From NCBI GenBank assembly GCA_934085825.1, contig CAKOHR010000003.1, forward strand, positions 56,548 to 120,547: DNA of 64,000 nucleotides, given 5' to 3'. Source of the DNA: an uncultured Bacilli bacterium (GTDB taxonomy: Bacteria; Bacillota_I; Bacilli_A; RF39; UBA660). The notes beneath the pieces are model-generated. The model ran no database searches. It was not told the origin of the DNA and was given only the letters and a program-made list of their open reading frames with translations. Of the stretch, positions 44,073-52,698 are shown in pieces. Each line of letters opens with the position of its first letter. Positions within the stretch are counted from its first letter, which is position 1. A program made the translations under genes and the position numbers.

Positions 44073-44368
44073 ATAGTTATGTTCAAGTTTTATCTTTCTT
44101 AGTGTCTTTTGTTTATGGCTTAGGATTTTATTTATTTTCTAGATTTAATAAATTTATGCTCGTTAATAAAAAATTTTATGTTCAATTACTTATAACTTTA
44201 GTTTTTGTAGTAGATGCAGTTATTTTATATGTCTATTTAATGTATAAAATTAATTTTGGAGTTATTCATCCTTATTTCGTTATGGTAGTTGTCTTAGGGT
44301 TTTATACAATGTGTATGTTGTATGATAAGTGTAAAAAATGTGTAAAAAAATTTAAATTTCATAAATAA
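44069..44368 (+). CDS. yabQ: Sporulation membrane protein YabQ
   Basis: 99 residues with three hydrophobic segments (about 5-25, 36-58, 66-85) and a Lys/Cys-rich C-terminal tail (KCKKCVKKFKFHK). YabQ is needed for spore cortex formation in Bacillus. Identified by topology, length trend (shorter than Bacillus) and its place between yabP and divIC. Start overlaps yabP. Confidence 0.8.
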   Translation: MNSYVQVLSFLVSFVYGLGFYLFSRFNKFMLVNKKFYVQLLITLVFVVDAVILYVYLMYKINFGVIHPYFVMVVVLGFYTMCMLYDKCKKCVKKFKFHK

Positions 44369-44425
44369 GAGTTTATATTTATGGAATTTTTTTATATAAT
44401 GAAAAAAAGAATAAGGAGGAGCGGT

Positions 44426-44710
44426 ATGAAAAAAACAAAAAAAGAAAAAAAACGACTTTTTGTAATATCTGCCGCGATAATTTTTCTTATTGTATCACTT
44501 GTTAGCTCTGTAGCTAGTGATTGGACTAAAATTATGGAAAATAAAAGTAAAATTACTAGTTTAAATAAAAAGTATGATAATTTACTAAGTGAAGAGGAAA
44601 AATTAGTTAGTGAAGTTACTAAGTTACAAGATGATGATTATGTTCTTAGATATGCAAAAGAAAAATTTTTGTATTCTGAAGATGGTGAAGTTATAATAAG
44701 GATGAACTAA
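44426..44710 (+). CDS. divIC: Cell division protein DivIC (FtsB family)
   Basis: 94 residues: basic cytoplasmic tail, one membrane helix (about 12-33) and an extracellular coiled coil (KITSLNKKYDNLLSEEEKLVSEV) followed by LQDDDYVLRYAKEKFLYSEDGEVI, the FtsB/DivIC signature. Works with DivIB and FtsL in the divisome. ATG 44426 has GGAGG 7 bp upstream. Its stop overlaps the stop of the convergent clpP by 4 bp. Confidence 0.93.
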   Translation: MKKTKKEKKRLFVISAAIIFLIVSLVSSVASDWTKIMENKSKITSLNKKYDNLLSEEEKLVSEVTKLQDDDYVLRYAKEKFLYSEDGEVIIRMN

Positions 44711-45285
44711 AATTCATTCTTTTTAATTATATCATCAATTAAGCCGTATTCTTTTGCTTCTAGAGCACTTAAAAAGTTGTCACGTTCAGTGTCTTCATAT
44801 ATTTTTTTAAGTGGTTGATGGGTATTGTCTGAAAGTATCCTATTTAATTTTTCTTTTAATTTGATGATACGTTCAGCAGCAATTTTAATATCTGTGGCTT
44901 GGCCTTGAGCTCCTCCGAGTGGTTGATGAATCATGACTTCTGCATTAGGCAGAGCATATCTTTCATCGCCACTAGATAATAAAAAAGCTGCCATACTAGC
45001 ACACATTCCTACTCCGATTGTTATGACTTTACTTTCTATAAATCGCATTGTATCATAAATACCCATTCCAGATGTGATAGCACCACCTGGAGAATTTATG
45101 TAAACATAGATATTTTCGTGATTTATGTTGTCTAGGTAAAGAAGTTCACTTATGATTATATTTGACATTACATCGTCAATTTCTCCGGTTAAAAATATAA
45201 TTCTGTCTTGTAATAGTCTAGAATATAAATCATATGCATATTCTTTATTGTTAGTTTTTGTAATTACTGTTGGAATAATATTCAA
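44707..45285 (-). CDS. clpP: ATP-dependent Clp protease proteolytic subunit
   Basis: 192 residues. Serine protease barrel subunit with catalytic Ser in GMCASMAAFLLSSG, His in EVMIHQPLGGAQG and Asp in TERDNF. TTG start at 45285 follows AGGTGATC. It stands against the direction of replication and transcription around it, tucked between divIC and the nucleoside kinase gene; in Bacillus clpP is elsewhere. Length normal. Confidence 0.97.
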   Translation of the reverse strand: MNIIPTVITKTNNKEYAYDLYSRLLQDRIIFLTGEIDDVMSNIIISELLYLDNINHENIYVYINSPGGAITSGMGIYDTMRFIESKVITIGVGMCASMAAFLLSSGDERYALPNAEVMIHQPLGGAQGQATDIKIAAERIIKLKEKLNRILSDNTHQPLKKIYEDTERDNFLSALEAKEYGLIDDIIKKNEF

Positions 45286-45380
45286 AATAGATCACCTAGA
45301 TAAATAATAGTAAAAAATGTTAGTTTTTATTCACAAATTACAAAATAATTGATATAATTATAAAGAATAGAGGGAATTTT

Positions 45381-47027
45381 ATGGATAAAGTTAAAGTTAC
45401 ATTTAATGATGGTACTGTTCATGAGTACAAAAAAGGTACTTTGTTTTATGCCGCAAGTAAAGATTTTCAAATGGAAAATATTGTTGGTTATAAAATAAAT
45501 AATGAAGTGTTTTCTTTAGATAATAGAATACTTGAAGATGTGAAAATAGATTTTATCAATACTGATGATTTAATAGGTAACAGAATGTATAAAGCTGGGC
45601 TAAAATTTTTGTTTTTGGTTGCCTTACAGGAAGTTTTTAGTGATTGTGATGTAGTATTTGCTCATAGTGTACCTAAAGGAATGCTTGGGGTAATTAATGG
45701 ACCAAAAATACTAAATAATGAAGACATTTCTTTAATTAAAGAAAAAATGTGTCAAATAATTGAAGATGATGAAGTGATTTCTAAACTTAATGTTTCTCCG
45801 AAAGATGCTATAAACTATTTTAATGAAAGATGTGAGTATGAAAAAGCAAATAATATCCAAAATATAAGTGATAAGGTTGTTAATTTATATAAACTTAAAA
45901 ATAGATTAAATTATTTTTATTCATTAATGCCTTATAGTACAGGATCTTTAAATAAATTTGAATTAGTTTATTTAGGAAATAATAAAATTATTTTATTATT
46001 TCCAACTACGGGTAGTAAAGGAATGGTTCCGGAGTATGTTCATTATGATAAAATTATTGAAACATTTACAGAAGGAAAGCAATGGCTTGATATGTTGAAT
46101 ATGCCATATGTTACTGATTTAAATAAAAATATAGGTAATGGTAAAATAGTAAATTTTATTAAATCCTGTGAACTTGTATTTAATTTGAATATTTCATCAA
46201 TAGCCAAAAATATTGAAAAAAATAAAGATATAAAATTTATTCTTATTGCAGGACCTTCGTCAAGTGGTAAAACAACTACAACAAGTAGGCTTGCTTCTTA
46301 TTTTGCCGCGCTTGGTTATGATCCTATTAATATTAGTTTAGATGATTACTTTGTTAATAGAGATGATACACCAAAAGATGAAAATGGAAATTATGATTTT
46401 GAATGTTTGGAAGCTATAGATGTAAAATTATTTAATGAAAATTTAAGTAAATTGCTTTTAGGTGAAAGCGTTAAGTTTCCAAGGTATAACTTTATGACTG
46501 GGCTTAGAGAGTTTTACAAGGGCGAGGTTAAGATGACTGATAAAAGTATTTTCTTAATTGAAGGTTTGCATGCTTTGAATGAAGAACTTACTAAGGATAT
46601 AGATGAAAAGTATAAGTATAAAATTTATTTAAGTCCTTTCATTCCTTTGAGTATTGATCAATATAATTATGTTTCAACTTTAGATTTGAGACTGCTTAGA
46701 AGGATAGTTAGAGATAATAGAACCCGTGGTTATGATGTTATTAAAACTATTGATAATTGGCAAAGTGTTAGAAATGGAGAAGAAAAATATATCTTTCCAT
46801 ATATTCATCAAGCCAATTCTATAGTTAATACTGCTCTTGCCTATGAAGTTGGGGTTTTGAAAGTTTATGTTGAACCACTTCTTTTGTCGGTGAGTGTAGA
46901 TAGTGTTTATTATGAAGAAGCTAGAAGATTAGTAGATTTTTTGAAACAGTTCTTTCCAATACCGGGAGAATATGTCGATGATGAATCAATATTGCGTGAA
47001 TTTATAGGAGGAAAATATAATGATTAA
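45381..47027 (+). CDS. Uridine kinase-like nucleoside kinase with TGS-like N-terminus
   Basis: 548 residues. N-terminal TGS/ThrRS-like part (1-220: VTFNDGTVHEYKKGTLFYAA; FAHSVPKGMLGVINGP), then a P-loop kinase domain of the uridine kinase/PRK type: AGPSSSGKTTTTSRL (about 288-302), NISLDDYFVNRDDTP, FLIEGLHALNEELT, and DLRLLRRIVRDNRTRG. Proteins of this build occur in Clostridia, Bacilli and Thermotoga; the substrate is not known for sure. It overlaps gap by 8 bp. Confidence 0.9.
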   Translation: MDKVKVTFNDGTVHEYKKGTLFYAASKDFQMENIVGYKINNEVFSLDNRILEDVKIDFINTDDLIGNRMYKAGLKFLFLVALQEVFSDCDVVFAHSVPKGMLGVINGPKILNNEDISLIKEKMCQIIEDDEVISKLNVSPKDAINYFNERCEYEKANNIQNISDKVVNLYKLKNRLNYFYSLMPYSTGSLNKFELVYLGNNKIILLFPTTGSKGMVPEYVHYDKIIETFTEGKQWLDMLNMPYVTDLNKNIGNGKIVNFIKSCELVFNLNISSIAKNIEKNKDIKFILIAGPSSSGKTTTTSRLASYFAALGYDPINISLDDYFVNRDDTPKDENGNYDFECLEAIDVKLFNENLSKLLLGESVKFPRYNFMTGLREFYKGEVKMTDKSIFLIEGLHALNEELTKDIDEKYKYKIYLSPFIPLSIDQYNYVSTLDLRLLRRIVRDNRTRGYDVIKTIDNWQSVRNGEEKYIFPYIHQANSIVNTALAYEVGVLKVYVEPLLLSVSVDSVYYEEARRLVDFLKQFFPIPGEYVDDESILREFIGGKYND

Positions 47028-48024
47028 AGTAGCAATTAATGGTTTTGGTAGAATAGGGAGACTTGCATTTAGACAAATAGTTACACAAACTGATTTTGAT
47101 ATTGTAGCTATTAATGATTTAACAAATGCAGAAGATTTAGCATATTTGGTTAAATATGATACGGTGCATGGATCTTTCCATGAAGATGAAATTAAAGCCG
47201 AAGGTAATGAAATAGTAGTTGCAGGTGTTAAGAGAATTAAAGTTTATAGTGAAACTGACCCAGCAAATTTGCCTTGGGGTGAGCTTGGGGTAGATTTAGT
47301 ACTTGAATGTACTGGTAAATTTACTCAAAAAGAAGATGCAATGAAGCATATTACGGCTGGTGCTAAAAAAGTATTAATTAGTGCTCCAGGTAAAGGTGAT
47401 ATGAAGACAATTGTTTATAATGTTAATGACAATATTTTAACAAATGATGATATTATTGTTAGTGCTGCTAGTTGTACAACAAATTGTTTAGCACCAGTTC
47501 TTAATATTTTGCAAAAAAATATTGGTATTAAAAAAGGTTTTATGACAACTGTTCATGCTTATACAAATGATCAGGCAACTCTTGATATAGCTCATAAAAA
47601 AGGCATTAAGTCTAGACGCGGTAGAGCTTGTGCTCAAAATATAGTACCATCAAGTACTGGTGCTGCTAAAGCAATTGGCTTAGTTATTCCTGAACTTCTT
47701 GGCAAACTTGATGGTAATGCTTTAAGAGTTCCAACTGCGGATGGTTCTGTTGTTGATTTAACCTTGGAACTTAGTAGAAATACAAGTGTTGAAGAAATTA
47801 ATAAATTATTTAGTGAAAATCAAAACGAAACAATTAAATTTACGATGGACCCAATTGTTTCAAGTGATTGTTTAGGTAAAAAAGTTGGAGCTATAGTTGA
47901 TGGACTTTCTACTAGTATTGTTGAAGCTGAAGGATCACAACTTGTTAAAGTGCTTGCTTGGTATGATAACGAATATGGTTATACTGCTCAAATGCTTAGA
48001 ACTGCTAAAAAAATGTTTCAATAG
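47020..48024 (+). CDS. gap: Glyceraldehyde-3-phosphate dehydrogenase
   Basis: Glycolytic NAD-dependent enzyme. 334 residues. NAD-binding INGFGRIGRLAFRQ, active-site SAASCTTNCLAPV (Cys about 152), TTVHAYTNDQ, RRGRACAQNIVPSSTGAAKA, and WYDNEYGYTAQM. RBS TAGGAGGAAAA. It is the only glycolysis gene here and ends in a terminator, so it is not in the usual gap-pgk operon. Confidence 0.98.
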   Translation: MIKVAINGFGRIGRLAFRQIVTQTDFDIVAINDLTNAEDLAYLVKYDTVHGSFHEDEIKAEGNEIVVAGVKRIKVYSETDPANLPWGELGVDLVLECTGKFTQKEDAMKHITAGAKKVLISAPGKGDMKTIVYNVNDNILTNDDIIVSAASCTTNCLAPVLNILQKNIGIKKGFMTTVHAYTNDQATLDIAHKKGIKSRRGRACAQNIVPSSTGAAKAIGLVIPELLGKLDGNALRVPTADGSVVDLTLELSRNTSVEEINKLFSENQNETIKFTMDPIVSSDCLGKKVGAIVDGLSTSIVEAEGSQLVKVLAWYDNEYGYTAQMLRTAKKMFQ

Positions 48025-48029
48025 TAATT

Positions 48030-48055
48030 AAACTCTCAATTATTGGGAGTTTTTA
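48030..48055 (+). terminator. Terminator behind gap
   Basis: Stem AAACTCTC / GGGAGTTT, 7-nt loop, followed by TTAT. Confidence 0.75.
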
Positions 48056-48127
48056 TGTTAATTTATTTAAAATGTTTACACTCTTTTGTTTTTTTGTTAA
48101 AATAGTGCGTATTGTGGGGTGTATAAT

Positions 48128-49024
48128 TTGGAAAAAAATAACATTGAAATTGGTGGAGTTAACTTTAAGTTCCTTTTATATTCTAATTTTGTTGATGAAA
48201 GGAAAAGTTTTAATGAAACTTATGCTAAAGAACTAGAGTTATATCGGGGAATATTAGAAACTTATAAAGGTATTGCCAAGGAATTGAAATTATCTACGGC
48301 ATTAGAACTTTCATATTTTTATACTTATTTATTGTGGAAAGGTTATTTTTCAGAAACTAAATATCATGAATATAGTTTAAATAAAAGATCTATTACTTTA
48401 AACTTTTTAGCTGCTAATGTCCTTAGTGGTGGTGGTGTTTGTTTAGAGTATGCTTCCTTGCTTAATGACTTTTTAAGGGTATGTAAGAAAGAATCTTTAG
48501 TAATGGCTTGTTATGTACCTGTTAAAAATGATGATATAAAATTTGATTATGTCCCTGATATAGTTAGAAATTATGATGGCCAAACTAAACTATCAAAAAA
48601 AATATTAACCTCAGCATTTGATACTTCCTTGATTACTAAAAAACTGGGAAATCATGCAATTACAATAATAAATGAGGCTGGTCAACAATTTGCTTTTGAT
48701 GCTACAAATTTATCTGTTTTAAACATAGAAAGTCATTTAAAAGCTTCATTAATTAATGGAAATGGTAATTTTGACTTAAAGAAATATTCTTTATTATTAT
48801 TGAATATTATGCAAGAAACCAGTGAATTATTTTATAAGCTACGTGATGAAACTGCATATTCTGATTTAAAAGGAAGTACTGTAATGTTTAGCTACGAAGA
48901 TACATTGAAACTTGTTGATTCTAATAAATTTTTGTTAGATGCAGGGTACGATAGCATTCATTCATCAATTGAACAAATTAATACTAGAGTATTATCGATG
49001 AAAAAATTTTCTAAGCGCAAATAA
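48128..49024 (+). CDS. Transglutaminase-like (papain-fold) protein
   Basis: 298 residues. The order Cys, His, Asp fits a transglutaminase/papain core: GGGVCLEYASLLNDFL (Cys), GNHAITII (His) and FAFDATNLSV (Asp). No signal peptide, so it is cytoplasmic. The first 100 residues are helical with no known motif. Substrate unknown. It could be a cross-linking enzyme, a protease, or an N-acetyltransferase-like member of the fold. TTG start at 48128 preferred for its upstream GGGGTG. It is followed by a two-way terminator. The spore-coat cross-linking substrate GerQ is encoded 9 kb away, but a link is only a guess. Confidence 0.7.
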   Translation: MEKNNIEIGGVNFKFLLYSNFVDERKSFNETYAKELELYRGILETYKGIAKELKLSTALELSYFYTYLLWKGYFSETKYHEYSLNKRSITLNFLAANVLSGGGVCLEYASLLNDFLRVCKKESLVMACYVPVKNDDIKFDYVPDIVRNYDGQTKLSKKILTSAFDTSLITKKLGNHAITIINEAGQQFAFDATNLSVLNIESHLKASLINGNGNFDLKKYSLLLLNIMQETSELFYKLRDETAYSDLKGSTVMFSYEDTLKLVDSNKFLLDAGYDSIHSSIEQINTRVLSMKKFSKRK

Positions 49025-49040
49025 ATAGTGTTTATTATAA

Positions 49041-49075
49041 AAAACAACTTCAGAATATTTTATTGAAGTTGTTTT
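49041..49075. terminator. Two-way terminator between the transglutaminase-like and flippase genes
   Basis: 12-bp perfect stem AAAACAACTTCA / TGAAGTTGTTTT with an 11-nt loop and T/A runs on both sides; it includes the flippase stop codon. Confidence 0.85.
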
Positions 49076-50679
49076 CTTTTTTTTAGTTTGTTTAATATTT
49101 TGTCACCTAAAAGCTTATTAAGTAAATCTTTGTTCATTATGTAATAAAGAATTAAACTAACTATGCCAATAATTCCAAGGGCAATAAGCATAAATAATTT
49201 GCCTCTAATATAATTGAATATTAAAGGTTTAATAGTTTGACATATTATTATTAGTATTGTTATTGTTATTATAAGTTTAGGAATGGAATTAAATGTTTCT
49301 TTATAACTAAAATTATATTTGTGATGAAGTGTATACAAAGGAATTATTAGTGATAATACGTAACCTATTGTTGTTGCAAGTATTGCACCATAAAATGGGT
49401 AGATACCTAACTTATTAAATAAGAATATTAGGGGTATATCTAATATTGTTTTGGTTATTAAACCAGTTGCACAAGATATGTAAATAAGTTTAGTTTTAGA
49501 TAATCCTTGTAATGCACTACATATCATTATATATGCTGAGTCTAATATTGCTAATAATATTGTGTATTTGAAGATTAATGGACCATAATAGCTTTCTCCA
49601 TAGAATATTGTCCACACTTGTTTTGAAAAAATACTTAAAAATATAGAAAGTGGTAATATTATGTATAAAAGTACTTGAAGTGTTTTATTAAATTGTGAAT
49701 TTACTTCTTTCATATCCTTTTTGGTGTAGGATTCTACGATAGTTGGTATTAAACTTATAACTAACCCAGTTGCAATAGCTGTTACTACACTTACAAGCTT
49801 GCTTCCCCAGGTGGTAAATACTGAGGAAATTGTTTCAATGTCTGCGGCTGGATAACCGATCCAATTTAACCCTTTAATAACTAATATCATATCAACAGTG
49901 TTATAAATACTATTGGCAACGTTAATAACGATAAATGGTATACAATATCCAATTAATTTTTTAAATATTGTTTTCTTTTCTTCTTTTGATACTTCTTCAT
50001 ATGGAACAAATAAATCTTTTTTTACTTTGTTAGTTTTGATGAGTAGGTAAAGATATGAAACTAGGGCACCTGCACAGGCTCCAAATACAGCAATTCCTAC
50101 AGCTTGTGCAGTTGATAAGTGAAATATTTTTAATGCTAAGTAAGAACCAACTATAATAACTAAAACTCTTACGAATTGTTCAATTACTTGACCAATTGAA
50201 GGTGCTGCTATGTAGTGGTGTCCTTGTAAGTAACCTCTAAAAATACTTAATAGTGGTACAACTAATATGGCAAATGATACACATCTAATTACAAATGCAA
50301 CATCAGATACTGTATTACCACCAGTTAAGTCACCAACTATGGCATTAGCTATAAGATTGGCTCCAAAAAAGCAAATGCAAAATGATATAATAGAAAATAT
50401 TCTGATTATTTTTTGTGAATATTTAAACATATATGTTTTTTCTTTCATTTTACCTAATGTATTATATTCACTAGTTATTTTACTTATAGCAAGTGGTATT
50501 CCTGCAGATGATATAATTAAAAAGAAATTATATATGTTGTAGGCATATCCATATAAAGAACCACCATTTTCTCCAATTATTTTATAAAATGGTATTACAT
50601 AAAGAACTCCGAGTATCTTGGATAAAATTATAGCTATGGTGGCTATAAAAGCGCCTTCCATAAATTCATTTTTTTTCAA
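49060..50679 (-). CDS. SpoVB/YtgP-type polysaccharide (lipid II-like) flippase
   Basis: 539 residues with about 14 membrane helices, MOP/MATE superfamily. N-terminal GAFIATIAIILSKILGVLYVIPFYKIIG and YNFFLIISSAGIPLAISKITSEY are typical of the SpoVB/YtgP/MurJ-like branch, which moves lipid-linked cell-wall precursors across the membrane; SpoVB acts in spore cortex synthesis. SpoVB and YtgP cannot be told apart here. TTG at 50679 fits an upstream GGAGATGA. Minus strand, opposite to neighbours. Confidence 0.88.
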   Translation of the reverse strand: MKKNEFMEGAFIATIAIILSKILGVLYVIPFYKIIGENGGSLYGYAYNIYNFFLIISSAGIPLAISKITSEYNTLGKMKEKTYMFKYSQKIIRIFSIISFCICFFGANLIANAIVGDLTGGNTVSDVAFVIRCVSFAILVVPLLSIFRGYLQGHHYIAAPSIGQVIEQFVRVLVIIVGSYLALKIFHLSTAQAVGIAVFGACAGALVSYLYLLIKTNKVKKDLFVPYEEVSKEEKKTIFKKLIGYCIPFIVINVANSIYNTVDMILVIKGLNWIGYPAADIETISSVFTTWGSKLVSVVTAIATGLVISLIPTIVESYTKKDMKEVNSQFNKTLQVLLYIILPLSIFLSIFSKQVWTIFYGESYYGPLIFKYTILLAILDSAYIMICSALQGLSKTKLIYISCATGLITKTILDIPLIFLFNKLGIYPFYGAILATTIGYVLSLIIPLYTLHHKYNFSYKETFNSIPKLIITITILIIICQTIKPLIFNYIRGKLFMLIALGIIGIVSLILYYIMNKDLLNKLLGDKILNKLKKRKQLQ

Positions 50680-50805
50680 AAGTATCATCTCCGTATGTAG
50701 TTATTATATTAAAATTATTTGCTACTTTCAAGAAAGTGTTATCTATTTGTGTAAATAATAGTATAGTTTGATTCGTATTAATTTGTAAAATTTAAGATTT
50801 AAGAC

Positions 50806-50833
50806 TTGAAAAAATTTTTATTTATGGTATCAT
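50806..50833 (+). promoter_or_regulatory. SigmaA-type promoter of the TasA-like gene
   Basis: -35 TTGAAA (50806-50811), 16-bp spacer, -10 TATCAT (50828-50833), 26 bp before the gene start; TAGGAGGAAAG is the RBS. Confidence 0.65.
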
Positions 50834-50859
50834 TATGTTTATGATAGGAGGAAAGTAAA

Positions 50860-51513
50860 GTGGAAAAAAATAGGACTGGACAAATAATTGCAGTTTTTGC
50901 ATTAGTTGTTGGAGTTGTAGGTTTATCTATTGGATTTGCTGCATTTTCTAATACTTTAAAAATTCAAACAAGTGCTACAGTTACACCAGATAGTAGTACA
51001 TTAAATGTTGATTTTTCAAGTTCTTTAACTGAAGTTGTTACTAATGACATTACTCCAGTAGCAACACCAACTAATTTAGTAGTTACTGATGCCAAAATTG
51101 ATAATACAACTGATCCAACTATTAGCAATTTAAGTGCAACATTTACTGAACCAGGTCAAAGTGTTGTATATGAATTTTATGCATTTAATGCTGGAGAACT
51201 AAAAGCTTATTTGAAGAGTATTGTTTATGAAAACGTTGCTTCAAAATCTTCTAATAAGGTTTGTGTTGCTGCAGATGGAACGGATGATGCTTTAGTTCAA
51301 AAAGCTTGTGATGGTATTTCAGTCAAGGTTAAAGTTGGTTCTGAAGCAGAAACTTCTAGTGGTATAGCAAGTATTCAAAATCACGCTTTGGCAAAAGGCG
51401 TTGGTGAAAAAGTTACTGTTACATTAGAATATGCTCAAGGTGCAGAAAGAACAGACGGCGATTTTACTGTATCATTTGGTGATATTACCTTAAATTACAG
51501 TTCAGCTGATTAA
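50860..51513 (+). CDS. Secreted protein with SipW-dependent-type signal peptide (TasA/CalY-like)
   Basis: 217 residues. The N-terminus ENRTG-like charged start, then a long hydrophobic core VFALVVGVVGLSIGFAAFSN, is the SipW-dependent signal type. The mature part is Thr/Ser/Val-rich and beta-stranded (LSATFTEPGQSVVYEFYAFNAGELKAYL), as in TasA-like fibre proteins. A Cys pair (CVAADG...KACDG) may form a disulfide. The next gene is a SipW-type signal peptidase, which supports the reading. GTG start behind TAGGAGG. Fibre formation is inference. Confidence 0.8.
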   Translation: MEKNRTGQIIAVFALVVGVVGLSIGFAAFSNTLKIQTSATVTPDSSTLNVDFSSSLTEVVTNDITPVATPTNLVVTDAKIDNTTDPTISNLSATFTEPGQSVVYEFYAFNAGELKAYLKSIVYENVASKSSNKVCVAADGTDDALVQKACDGISVKVKVGSEAETSSGIASIQNHALAKGVGEKVTVTLEYAQGAERTDGDFTVSFGDITLNYSSAD

Positions 51514-51517
51514 AAAT

Positions 51518-51540
51518 GACACGGTAAAATAAACCGTGTC
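51518..51540 (+). terminator. Hairpin between the TasA-like and signal peptidase genes
   Basis: 8-bp perfect stem GACACGGT / ACCGTGTC, 7-nt loop, with a poor T run (TATTTAAG). Probably a partial terminator that keeps peptidase below substrate. Confidence 0.6.
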
Positions 51541-51561
51541 TATTTAAGATGGGTGATAAAA

Positions 51562-52692
51562 ATGAAAAAAAGTTATATTAAAATGATATTATTTATTTTA
51601 TTTTTTAGTTTTTTATTTCTCTTAGATAGTTTTGTTTTTAAAATTATAAATCAAACAGTATTAGATGTTGTTATTTTATTTATGTTGTTGTTAACTTTTA
51701 TATTTTTTGGTTTTGAAAAAGACAAACATCGTTATACAAAGGATATTATTTTAGAAATAATAATTTTTCTTGTAGGTTTTTTTCTTCTCTATTACTTATC
51801 AGGAATTTTAATTGGTTTTGCAAAAGTAAATAATTATTATACAATTAAGTCTTTTGTAAATATAATTATTCCTTTAATAATATTTATTACTCTAAAAGAA
51901 TTTTTAAGATATCAGCTTATAACAAAATCAAGTGAGTCTAAAATATTAATTGTATTTGTTTGTGTACTATTTGTTATAATTGACAATGTAACTTCATTTG
52001 GGGCTCATACTATTAAATTTGATAAAGAAACTTTTTTGTTAGTGGCGATAACTTTTTTACCTTCAATTTCTGAAAATATTTTATGTTCATTTTTGAGTTT
52101 AAAATTTGGTTATAAGCCTAATATTATTTATTTACTTATAGTAAAGTTATATTCTTATTTATTACCATTAGTTCCTAATCCAAATGAATACCTTTATTCA
52201 CTAATATTTTTAATTTTTCCTCTTTTGGTATTTTTGAAAATTAAAAATTGGATTAGTAAAGATAGAACAAATGCAATAGATATTCAAGATTATAATTGTA
52301 ATAAACAAACTATTTTCTATTTTTTGCCTTTAATACTCTTTACAGCTCTATTAGTTTATGTAGTTTCGGGATATTTTAGATATTATGCTATAGCTGTAGC
52401 AAGTGGTTCAATGGAACCTCAAATATCTAAAGGTGATGTGGTAATTGTTGATACAAATGTAAAAGATTACACTAAAAGTGATATAATTGCTTATCGTTAT
52501 GAGAGGAAAATTATTGTTCATAGAATATTTAAAATAGTTAATACAGATAAAGATTTTTTTATATATACTAAAGGTGATGCTAATAACGATTATGATAAGT
52601 ATAAAATAACAAAGGATATGATTATTGGTGTTGTAAAATTTAAAATACCAGTTATAGGCTATCCAACAGTTTTGCTTAATGAAAGGTGGTAA
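51562..52692 (+). CDS. SipW/ER-type signal peptidase I with a large N-terminal membrane domain
   Basis: 376 residues. The last 110 residues are the peptidase: AVASGSMEPQISKGDVVIV (Ser about 283), KIIVHRIFKI (His in place of Lys, the SipW/Sec11 type, about 320) and TKGDANNDYD (Asp residues). In front lie about 270 residues with seven or so hydrophobic segments, unlike the usual one or two; the build is loosely like a CPBP membrane protein but without its EExxxR motif (SENILCSF here). It lies between its likely substrate and a DUF5305 gene. ATG at 51562 preferred for GGGTGAT. Confidence 0.88.
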   Translation: MKKSYIKMILFILFFSFLFLLDSFVFKIINQTVLDVVILFMLLLTFIFFGFEKDKHRYTKDIILEIIIFLVGFFLLYYLSGILIGFAKVNNYYTIKSFVNIIIPLIIFITLKEFLRYQLITKSSESKILIVFVCVLFVIIDNVTSFGAHTIKFDKETFLLVAITFLPSISENILCSFLSLKFGYKPNIIYLLIVKLYSYLLPLVPNPNEYLYSLIFLIFPLLVFLKIKNWISKDRTNAIDIQDYNCNKQTIFYFLPLILFTALLVYVVSGYFRYYAIAVASGSMEPQISKGDVVIVDTNVKDYTKSDIIAYRYERKIIVHRIFKIVNTDKDFFIYTKGDANNDYDKYKITKDMIIGVVKFKIPVIGYPTVLLNERW

Positions 52693-52698
52693 AAGATT

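Noticed and set aside
45381..47027. Threonyl-tRNA synthetase fragment
   Set aside because: The N-terminal TGS-like part resembles ThrRS, but the rest is a P-loop uridine kinase domain with no class II synthetase motifs.
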